DNA of 6,318 nucleotides from Klebsiella pneumoniae (GTDB taxonomy: Bacteria; Bacteroidota; Bacteroidia; Flavobacteriales; Flavobacteriaceae): contig CALPPA020000106.1 of the NCBI GenBank assembly GCA_943325355.2, forward strand, positions 1 through 6,318. Reading direction: 5' to 3'. Under the pieces are notes generated by a model. The model was not told the origin of the DNA. It made no database searches and worked only from the letters and a program-made list of their open reading frames with translations. A program made the translations under genes and the position numbers. Below, piece by piece: positions 1-5,820 of this stretch. Position 1 is the first letter of the stretch, and each line of letters opens with the position of its first letter.

Positions 1-182
1 ATGGAGAATCCATTACGCAAATTACGGATAAATTACTCCAAAAAGGATTTTATGATTTTGTGGGTTCGGACGTTCATTACGACAAGCATATTGCCGCTTT
101 TGAACAAAAATTAAACATAAAAGAGCTGACTTCACTAAAGGAAGTAATAGCAAACAATCAGTTTTTTAAAATTGACGGATAA
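1..182 (+). CDS. Capsule-type tyrosine phosphatase, PHP family (CpsB/YwqE-like), C-terminal end only
   Basis: This is the last 59 codons of a gene that begins before the window. Reading starts at base 3 and ends at TAA 180-182. The visible end contains FYDFVGSDVHYDKHIAAF and finishes with NNQFFKIDG. A hydrophobic strand followed by G-S-D-x-H, then a helix, is the C-terminal metal-binding signature of the PHP-fold protein-tyrosine phosphatases that dephosphorylate capsule tyrosine kinases such as Wzc. The Asp and His of S-D-V-H are the expected metal ligands. These phosphatases act in the cytoplasm and control polysaccharide chain export. The neighbouring sugar-nucleotide genes fit that role. 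Only about a quarter of a normal protein of roughly 240-250 residues is visible, so the family call rests on a short stretch, although a characteristic one. The gene converges on the dehydratase gene with 10 bases between the two stop codons. Confidence 0.72.
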   Translation, partial: GESITQITDKLLQKGFYDFVGSDVHYDKHIAAFEQKLNIKELTSLKEVIANNQFFKIDG

Positions 183-192
183 TGTCAAATCA

Positions 193-2130
193 TTATTTAT
201 CCAATTGTGTGTAAGTAGAATTCATACTGATAAACTCGGGAACTATTTTTTTCATTTTGACCACAATATCATCATTGTCAAAGAAGCTAGCAATACCGAT
301 AAGCTCATCAATATCGAGATGCAAATCTTCAAACTCCACCTGAATTTCCTCTGCAATCAAAATTTTCTCGTGGTGGGTAGGTAAGGTTTTTGAGGTATCG
401 TTGAGTAATTCTTCATATAATTTTTCTCCCGGCCGCAAACCCACAATCTTAATTTTTATATCTCTCTCTGGATTAAATCCTGCCAACTTGATCATCTTCC
501 TAGCTAAATCAATAATCTTGACCGGTTTCCCCATATCAAATATATATATCTCGCCTCCATTCCCCATCGAACCTGCTTCAAGAACTAATTGACAGGCTTC
601 AGGAATAGTCATAAAATACCTAATTATATCTGGATGAGTTATGGTAATAGGGCCACCTTCAGCGATTTGTTTAGTGAATAAAGGAACAACAGACCCATTA
701 GACCCTAAAACATTTCCAAAACGAGTGGTGATAAACTTGGTGGAGAACAAACGATTATTTTCTTTATGCTTTAGGTGAAGAGATTGAACATATTTTTCAG
801 CTATTCTTTTACTCGCTCCCATAACATTGCTAGGATTAACCGCTTTGTCCGTGGAGATCATTACAAACTTATTGACTTTATATTTACAGGACAAATCGGC
901 CAGAATTTTAGTCCCTTCTATGTTGGTTAGAATTGCTTGAGAAGGGTTTTCTTCCATCAAAGGCACGTGTTTGTATGCAGCGGCATGATACACCATTTCT
1001 GGTTTGTACAATTTAAATACCCTCTCCAAGGCTGCCTTGTTGCGAATATCAGCAATAACAGTACAAATTATGGTATCGGATATGATTCCTTCAACCTCTA
1101 ATCGAATGTGATGTAAAGGGGTTTCGGCCTGATCTAGTATAATAATTTTTTTAGGATTGAAACTCAATACTTGCCTTACGATTTCGCTCCCTATCGATCC
1201 CGCTGCACCAGTAATTAATATGGTTTTGTCCTCTAACTGTCTCGAAATAGAGATACTGTCCAAGACAATGGGATCTCGTTCCAATAAATCTTCAATCTGG
1301 ATGTTTTTTACTTTTTGGGAAATTTCTTTTTGATTTTCCCAATCCGAAATTGAAGGAATCGTATATACTTTGTAATTAAATTCTAAACATTGGTCAATAA
1401 TAACTAATTGTTCTTCCTTTGACAAACTTTTATCTGCGATAACAAGTCCTTCGGCACCTACGGAACGCATCAAGGCAGGCAACTTTTTTCTTTGAACCAA
1501 TATAGGTAAATCCAACATCCGTTTGGAAGCATTTTGATTGTTCTTGTCAACAAAAGCGACAATTTTAAAACGGGAAGGTGATTCAAACTTCAAAGCATTG
1601 GCAATAGATATAGCATTGGCATCAGTACCATAAATAACGGCTTTAATTAATTTATGATCTGTTTTTTCTATAAAATAAAGTTCAAAAGTCTGTTTTACGA
1701 TGACTCGATATAAAAATAAGCCACAAAAAGAGAGTACCATATTGATGAACAGGGCAGTGTTTAAAAAAGCTTTTTCTTTAAAAAATAGCTCAAATAAAAA
1801 ATTGAAAAACAAAAAGAAAACCAATACTGAGGTTTGTGAAAACAAAATCTTGATAGCATCAATATAAGAGGAATGCCGAATTATGCCAGAATAGGTTCTA
1901 AATATCCAAAAGAAAAAAATATTAATTCCAAAAAACAAAGAAACAAAAGTCAATGTATGTTTTGTAATTATATAATTTAGTCCAGTTCCCTTGAAGATTA
2001 AATACGTTAAAAAATATGCCATAAGTAAAACTGAAAAATCAATCATTACAATAATCCATCTTGGCAAATAACTCAGGTTATGGATATTAATTCTTAAATT
2101 CGCTCTAGAAAAAAAAGTAGATATATTCAT
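193..2130 (-). CDS. pglF: Membrane-bound UDP-GlcNAc 4,6-dehydratase, PglF/WbpM/CapD family
   Basis: This 645-residue protein matches the long membrane form of the family. Four hydrophobic segments lie near residues 24-46, 57-79, 96-118 and 122-144. A first Rossmann-like domain follows (VIYGTDANA at 165-173), and then the catalytic SDR domain, with the NAD-binding motif GAAGSIG at 308-314. The catalytic S-T-D-K lies at 426-429, and M437-GAS-K441 replaces the usual YxxxK. This Met substitution is typical of WbpM and PglF. PGEKLYEEL (568-576) is also a family motif. The enzyme converts UDP-GlcNAc to UDP-2-acetamido-4-keto-2,4,6-trideoxyglucose at the inner membrane. That is the substrate for the PglE-like aminotransferase encoded further right. 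The start is the first in-frame ATG; no earlier ATG precedes the upstream in-frame TAA. The gene has its own candidate promoter and is separated from rfbA by a strong terminator. A strict UDP-GlcNAc 4,6-dehydratase role is inferred. A related long-type dehydratase feeding QuiNAc or FucNAc routes remains possible. Confidence 0.9.
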   Translation of the reverse strand: MNISTFFSRANLRINIHNLSYLPRWIIVMIDFSVLLMAYFLTYLIFKGTGLNYIITKHTLTFVSLFFGINIFFFWIFRTYSGIIRHSSYIDAIKILFSQTSVLVFFLFFNFLFELFFKEKAFLNTALFINMVLSFCGLFLYRVIVKQTFELYFIEKTDHKLIKAVIYGTDANAISIANALKFESPSRFKIVAFVDKNNQNASKRMLDLPILVQRKKLPALMRSVGAEGLVIADKSLSKEEQLVIIDQCLEFNYKVYTIPSISDWENQKEISQKVKNIQIEDLLERDPIVLDSISISRQLEDKTILITGAAGSIGSEIVRQVLSFNPKKIIILDQAETPLHHIRLEVEGIISDTIICTVIADIRNKAALERVFKLYKPEMVYHAAAYKHVPLMEENPSQAILTNIEGTKILADLSCKYKVNKFVMISTDKAVNPSNVMGASKRIAEKYVQSLHLKHKENNRLFSTKFITTRFGNVLGSNGSVVPLFTKQIAEGGPITITHPDIIRYFMTIPEACQLVLEAGSMGNGGEIYIFDMGKPVKIIDLARKMIKLAGFNPERDIKIKIVGLRPGEKLYEELLNDTSKTLPTHHEKILIAEEIQVEFEDLHLDIDELIGIASFFDNDDIVVKMKKIVPEFISMNSTYTQLDK

Positions 2131-2182
2131 AGTAAAATTTCTATTTGAACCTTCAATATTATGGACATTTAGTCTAAAATTT

Positions 2183-2196
2183 TGTTAATTTTAACA
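2183..2196. repeat. Short inverted repeat in the pglF leader
   Basis: TGTTAA and TTAACA form a perfect 6-base inverted repeat around a TT centre. It lies just downstream of the candidate -7 element of pglF, so it would overlap the transcription start or the first bases of the leader. It could be an operator or a small leader hairpin. It is AT-rich and short enough to arise by chance in this DNA, so no function is assigned. Confidence 0.25.
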
Positions 2197-2200
2197 TAAA

Positions 2201-2208
2201 CAAAAATA
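2201..2208 (-). promoter_or_regulatory. Candidate flavobacterial -7 promoter element for pglF
   Basis: On the minus strand these bases read TATTTTTG, an exact match to the Bacteroidota -7 consensus TAnnTTTG. The element sits about 70 bases before the pglF ATG and downstream of the terminator that closes the rfb operon, where a new promoter is needed. No good -33 TTG lies at the usual distance: the nearest upstream TTG (2222-2224 complement) leaves only 13 bases, although the region is T-rich. The call rests on the -7 match and the position. Confidence 0.45.
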
Positions 2209-2270
2209 CAAATTAATAATTCAAAAAAAACACTTTGTATCAGAAACATTTATTTTAAACGACATATGAC

Positions 2271-2310
2271 AAAAAAATACCCCCAAACAGCATCTAACTG
2301 TATGGGGGTA
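2271..2310 (-). terminator. Strong intrinsic terminator after rfbA
   Basis: Bases 2278-2285 pair with 2303-2310: TACCCCC against GGGGGTA, plus one further A-T pair. After one A-A mismatch, ACAG (2287-2290) pairs with CTGT (2298-2301) around the 7-base loop 2291-2297. On the minus strand this hairpin is followed at once by seven T residues (2277-2271). That is a textbook Rho-independent terminator for leftward transcription. It begins 22 bases past the rfbA stop codon and ends the pglD-pglE-rfbCDA transcript before pglF. Confidence 0.92.
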
Positions 2311-2332
2311 ATCTAAATATAGGAGTTTTAAG

Positions 2333-3202
2333 TTACTTTTTTTGTTTAATTAATTGGAGCAAATAACTACCATAACCTGATTTTAGCAAAGGCTCAGCGA
2401 CAACTTTTAGTTGATCAGTATCTATAAATCCCTGACGCCAGGCAATTTCTTCGATACATCCCACTTTTAAACCCTGACGTTCTTCTAATACTTGAACGAA
2501 CTGTCCTGCTTGCATCAAGCTGTTAAAAGTACCGGTGTCTAGCCAAGCAGTGCCACGGTTCAAAATACCTACTTTTAAAGCTCCTTTTTCAAGATATACC
2601 TTGTTGACATCCGTAATTTCATATTCCCCTCGAGCACTTGGTTTGATATTCTTAGCAATTTCCACCACCGAATTGTCATAAAAATATAAACCAGGAACAG
2701 CATAATTGGATTTTGGCTTCACCGGCTTTTCTTCAATGCTAAGGGCTTTGTAGTTTTCATCAAATTCAACGACTCCATAACGCTCCGGATCCGAAACGTG
2801 GTAAGCAAAAACGACACCTCCCTCAGGATTCGTGTTCGATTGCAGTAACTCGTCCATAGTAGAACCAAAGAAAATATTGTCTCCCAAAACCAAGGCAACG
2901 CTGTCACTCCCAATAAATTCTTCCCCAATTACGAAAGCCTGTGCTAAACCATTAGGGATGGCTTGTTCTGCATAACTGAAATGACAACCAATGGTTGAAC
3001 CATCTCCCAATAATTTTTTGAAATTTGGCAAATCATGAGGTGTTGAAATAATCAATACTTCGTTGATTCCTGCCATCATCAAGGTCGACAATGGATAATA
3101 AATCATAGGTTTGTCATAAACAGGCATCATTTGTTTGCTCATCGCCAAGGTCAACGGATGCAATCTCGTTCCGGATCCGCCGGCTAATATTATTCCTTTC
3201 AT
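2333..3202 (-). CDS. rfbA: Glucose-1-phosphate thymidylyltransferase (dTDP-glucose pyrophosphorylase)
   Basis: RfbA/RmlA joins dTTP and glucose-1-phosphate to make dTDP-glucose, the first step to dTDP-L-rhamnose, in the cytoplasm. The 289 residues match the usual length of the short RmlA type. The N-terminal nucleotide-binding signature [11 protein letters not shown] is at residues 8-18, followed by [18 protein letters not shown] at 22-39. LGDN at 106-109 carries the metal-binding Asp108, EEKP at 157-160 contacts the sugar, and AWLDTGT at 219-225 carries the second metal-binding Asp222. The ATG start gives the canonical family N terminus MKGIILAGG. The gene is last in its operon: 44 bases separate it from rfbD, and a strong terminator follows it. 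The gap before it contains a three-copy heptad repeat and no recognisable Shine-Dalgarno sequence. Product inhibition by dTDP-rhamnose is known for the family. All key residues are intact. Confidence 0.97.
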   Translation of the reverse strand: MKGIILAGGSGTRLHPLTLAMSKQMMPVYDKPMIYYPLSTLMMAGINEVLIISTPHDLPNFKKLLGDGSTIGCHFSYAEQAIPNGLAQAFVIGEEFIGSDSVALVLGDNIFFGSTMDELLQSNTNPEGGVVFAYHVSDPERYGVVEFDENYKALSIEEKPVKPKSNYAVPGLYFYDNSVVEIAKNIKPSARGEYEITDVNKVYLEKGALKVGILNRGTAWLDTGTFNSLMQAGQFVQVLEERQGLKVGCIEEIAWRQGFIDTDQLKVVAEPLLKSGYGSYLLQLIKQKK

Positions 3203-3206
3203 ATGA

Positions 3207-3227
3207 AATTAGAAGTTAGAAGTTAGA
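3207..3227. repeat. Three-copy heptad tandem repeat upstream of rfbA
   Basis: On the plus strand three 7-base units run head to tail: AATTAGA, AGTTAGA, AGTTAGA. They fill about half of the 44-base gap between rfbD and rfbA and end 5 bases before the rfbA ATG. On the transcribed strand this gives a CT-rich leader (TCTAACT units). It may be simple slippage-prone filler, or it may influence rfbA translation. No function is shown. Confidence 0.8.
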
Positions 3228-3246
3228 GATAAGACGGAATGAATAG

Positions 3247-4107
3247 CTACAATCTTGCTATCATTTTCTTTAAACTTATTTTATAATCAATTGGGACTAT
3301 TCCATAAACTTCGCGAATCTTAGTTTTATCCAATAAGGAATAAGCAGGTCTTTCTGCTGGAGTTGGATAACTCGAGGATGGAATTCCTTTGATTTCGCAG
3401 GATTTTTGAGCAAGGGTTTTTATGTCTACAGCAAAATCAAACCAACTGATTTCTCCTTCGTTAGTATAATGGTAAATCCCAGGTTCCCATTTAGTACTGT
3501 CTAAAATTGTCAAGATGACTTGTGCCAAATCAGCTGCATAAGTAGGTGACCCAATCTGATCGTTTACTACGCTGAGTGTATCTCTTTCATCCATCAATCT
3601 CAACATTGTTTTTACAAAATTGTTTCCAAATTCGGAATAAACCCATGCCGTTCTAATAATAATACTGTTGGGACAATTTTCAGCACAGGCTATCTCGCCG
3701 GCTAATTTAGTGACTCCATAAACACTTTGGGGATTGGGCAAATCAAGTTCTGTATAAGCGACTGGCGAAGTGCCATCAAAAACATAATCAGTTGAAATAT
3801 GTAGTAATTTTGCCTCTGTTGCCTTACACAAAGCAGCTAAAGTTTTAATGGCCAAATGGTTTATAGCATCTGCAACAACAGCATCTTGTTCTGCTTTGTC
3901 AACAGCGGTATAAGCGGCGCAATTGATAACTATATTGGGCTGAATGAGATTAAAATTTTGAATTATTTCAGACTCATTGTCTAGAGGAAAATCTTCAATA
4001 TCGGTGAAAATAAACTCGAAATTGGGATAATTAGTAGCTACTATTTTGATTTCCGAACCCAATTGTCCATTGGCACCGGTAACGAGTACTTTTAATTTAT
4101 TATTCAA
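3247..4107 (-). CDS. rfbD: dTDP-4-dehydrorhamnose reductase
   Basis: RfbD/RmlD reduces dTDP-4-keto-L-rhamnose to dTDP-L-rhamnose with NAD(P)H, the last step of the pathway. The 286-residue SDR protein has the nucleotide-binding motif TGANGQLG at 10-17, NCAAYTAVDKAE at 62-73, and STDYVFDG at 105-112. The catalytic pair YGVTK is Y130 and K134, and RTAWVY follows at 152-157. RPAYSLLD at 253-260 is the family's C-terminal sugar-binding motif. The start is TTG, not ATG. It lies inside the end of rfbC, sharing the 8 bases TTGAATAA, which suggests translational coupling. A GGAG lies only 2 bases before it. The next in-frame Met is residue 168, long after the Rossmann motif, so TTG is the only start that keeps the whole fold. 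No frameshift or missing catalytic residue is seen. Confidence 0.95.
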   Translation of the reverse strand: MNNKLKVLVTGANGQLGSEIKIVATNYPNFEFIFTDIEDFPLDNESEIIQNFNLIQPNIVINCAAYTAVDKAEQDAVVADAINHLAIKTLAALCKATEAKLLHISTDYVFDGTSPVAYTELDLPNPQSVYGVTKLAGEIACAENCPNSIIIRTAWVYSEFGNNFVKTMLRLMDERDTLSVVNDQIGSPTYAADLAQVILTILDSTKWEPGIYHYTNEGEISWFDFAVDIKTLAQKSCEIKGIPSSSYPTPAERPAYSLLDKTKIREVYGIVPIDYKISLKKMIARL

Positions 4108-4651
4108 AACTCCAATCTATTTCGTTAAAACTAGGTAAAATTAAATCTTTTTCGGACACAATAATTTCATTAGGTTCTAATTGCCAGTCTATAGCCAATA
4201 TAGGATCATCATAACGAATCCCTCTTTCACTTTCTTTATTATAAACTTGATCAACCTTATAGAGTACCGATGCTGTTTCGCTCAACACCGAAAAACCATG
4301 AGCAAAACCGTGAGGTACCATAAGTTGTTTTTTGTTTTGCGAACTCAATACCACACTAAAATGTTGACCATAAGTGGGTGAGTTTTTTCGCAAATCAACA
4401 GCAACATCTAGAATTTCACCTTGTAAAACACGAACCAATTTGGCCTGTTCATAGGGATTGATTTGCAAGTGCAAACCACGAATCACTCCCCGTTTAGAAA
4501 AAGATTGATTGTCTTGAATAAACTGGTATATAATCCCATTTTGGATAAACTTAGCTTGATTATAAGCTTCAAAAAAATAGCCTCTTTCATCTTCGAAAAC
4601 CTCTGGGATTAAAACAACTAGGTCTTTTATAAAAGTTTTTTCTATGTTCAT
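4100..4651 (-). CDS. rfbC: dTDP-4-dehydrorhamnose 3,5-epimerase
   Basis: RfbC/RmlC epimerises dTDP-4-keto-6-deoxyglucose at C3 and C5 to give dTDP-4-keto-L-rhamnose. The protein is 183 residues, the normal length for this cupin-fold dimer. DERGYFFEAYNQAKF at 21-35 and DNQSFSKRGVIRGLHLQ at 47-63 are family signatures; His61 is the catalytic base. KLVRVLQGEILDVAVDLR at 71-88 and MVPHGFAHGFSVLSE at 111-125 build the active-site barrel, and Tyr131 (LYKVD) is in the place of the catalytic acid. GIRYDDPILAIDW at 144-156 is the conserved C-terminal motif. The ATG lies 26 bases after the aminotransferase stop. The 3' end overlaps rfbD by 8 bases. Its substrate is normally made by RfbB, which is not encoded in this window. 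Confidence 0.96.
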   Translation of the reverse strand: MNIEKTFIKDLVVLIPEVFEDERGYFFEAYNQAKFIQNGIIYQFIQDNQSFSKRGVIRGLHLQINPYEQAKLVRVLQGEILDVAVDLRKNSPTYGQHFSVVLSSQNKKQLMVPHGFAHGFSVLSETASVLYKVDQVYNKESERGIRYDDPILAIDWQLEPNEIIVSEKDLILPSFNEIDWSFE

Positions 4652-4677
4652 TGTTGGATCTAAAATGTTGTTTTTTT

Positions 4678-5820
4678 CTATTTTTGGAATAAATTTTTCA
4701 CTACAACACTTATTCTATTTCTATCAGATTCCGTCAGATTAGATCCTGAGGGCAAACATAAGCCATTTTCGAATAAAGTTGCTGCTACATCATTACCATA
4801 AAAAGGATATTTATCAAAAATAGGTTGCAAATGCATCGGCTTCCACAAAGGACGGCTTTCTATATTTTCGGCTTCTAAAGCTAATCGTACTGTTTCACGA
4901 TTGATTCCATTGGTTAATTTGGGATCAACTAAAATAGAACTCAACCAATAGTTTGCAAAAAAATCTTCATTTGGTGCGGTAAAGACAGTAACTCCAAGTA
5001 TGTCTTGAAATAGGTCAGAATAGAAATCGTGCATCATTCGTCTTGAATTTACACGAGAATCGAGAACTTCCATTTGTCCTCGTCCTATTCCAGCACATAC
5101 ATTACTTAATCTGTAGTTATATCCTATTTCGCTGTGTTGATAATGAACTGCATTATCTCTGGATTGGGTAGCAAAAAATAAGGCTCGTTCTTTTAACTCT
5201 TTAGTTTTAGTAATAATTGCTCCTCCTCCTGAAGTAGTAATCACTTTGTTTCCGTTAAAAGATAAAACTCCTATTTCGCCAAAAGTACCGCATTTTTGAC
5301 CTTTATAGCTACTTCCTACTGCTTCTGCACTATCTTCTAAAATTGGAATGTCATATTTGTTGGCAATTTTGTGTATTTCATCTATTTTATAAGGCACTCC
5401 ATACAAATGAACGGGAATTATAACTTTTGGTTTACGACCTTTTTCAATTCTATCAATAATGGCATTTTCAAGAGCTATTGGACAAATATTCCATGTTTCT
5501 AGTTCGCTGTCAACAAAAATTGGAGTAGCACCAAGATATAATATCGGGTTAGCAGATGCTGAAAAAGTCATACTTTGACAAATAATCTCATCTCCAGCTT
5601 TTACTCCTAGTAAAATAAGTCCAAGATGTATGGCTGCAGTTCCAGAACTTAAAGCTCCAACAAAACAATTTTGTCCAAGATAATTTTGCAAATCATTTTC
5701 TAATCCATTAACATTTGCCCCAAGTGGAGCGACCCAATTAGTATCAAAAGCTTCTTGTACAAATTTTTGTTCACTCCCTCCCATATGCGGAGATGAAAGC
5801 CATATTTTTGGTTTAATCAT
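4678..5820 (-). CDS. pglE: PLP-dependent sugar aminotransferase, PglE-like (DegT/DnrJ/EryC1/StrS family)
   Basis: This 380-residue fold-type I aminotransferase would transfer an amino group, normally from glutamate, to the C4 keto group of the product of the PglF-type dehydratase. The result is UDP-4-amino-2-acetamido-2,4,6-trideoxyglucose. LSSPHMGGSEQKF (8-20) and WVAPLGANVNGLE (29-41) match the PglE N terminus. SSGTAAIHL at 58-66 is the phosphate-binding loop. EDSAEAVGS at 162-170 supplies Asp163 for the PLP ring nitrogen. LSFNGNKVITTSGGG at 186-200 carries the Schiff-base Lys192. ESRPLWKPMH at 321-330 is the PglE-type C-terminal motif. Its start codon overlaps the end of the acetyltransferase gene by 8 bases (ATGATTAA), implying coupled translation. 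C4 specificity on UDP-linked sugar is inferred from resemblance to PglE and from the flanking genes. Perosamine- or legionaminate-type relatives are the alternatives. Confidence 0.92.
   Translation of the reverse strand: MIKPKIWLSSPHMGGSEQKFVQEAFDTNWVAPLGANVNGLENDLQNYLGQNCFVGALSSGTAAIHLGLILLGVKAGDEIICQSMTFSASANPILYLGATPIFVDSELETWNICPIALENAIIDRIEKGRKPKVIIPVHLYGVPYKIDEIHKIANKYDIPILEDSAEAVGSSYKGQKCGTFGEIGVLSFNGNKVITTSGGGAIITKTKELKERALFFATQSRDNAVHYQHSEIGYNYRLSNVCAGIGRGQMEVLDSRVNSRRMMHDFYSDLFQDILGVTVFTAPNEDFFANYWLSSILVDPKLTNGINRETVRLALEAENIESRPLWKPMHLQPIFDKYPFYGNDVAATLFENGLCLPSGSNLTESDRNRISVVVKNLFQK

Noticed and set aside
172..188. Hairpin TTGAC/GTCAA at the convergent junction as a bidirectional terminator
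   Set aside because: The stem is only 5 pairs. It is followed by just four T on the minus strand and by no T-run on the plus strand, so it is too weak to call.
172..384. Plus-strand open frame of 70 codons starting at TTG
   Set aside because: It lies almost wholly antisense to the conserved C-terminal part of pglF, overlaps the phosphatase stop, and its translation resembles no known protein.
401..592. Plus-strand open frame of 63 codons
   Set aside because: It is a shadow on the strand opposite the conserved PGEKLYEEL region of pglF.
193..2130. pglF as the missing rfbB activity
   Set aside because: It has the four-helix membrane domain and Met-type active site of UDP-HexNAc dehydratases, unlike the soluble RmlB of about 350 residues with a YxxxK motif.
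2719..2928. Second minus-strand frame inside rfbA
   Set aside because: It is an out-of-frame shadow within the conserved rfbA coding region, which is uninterrupted.
4181..4381. Plus-strand open frame opposite rfbC
   Set aside because: It is antisense to the conserved rfbC active-site segment and shows no protein-like features.
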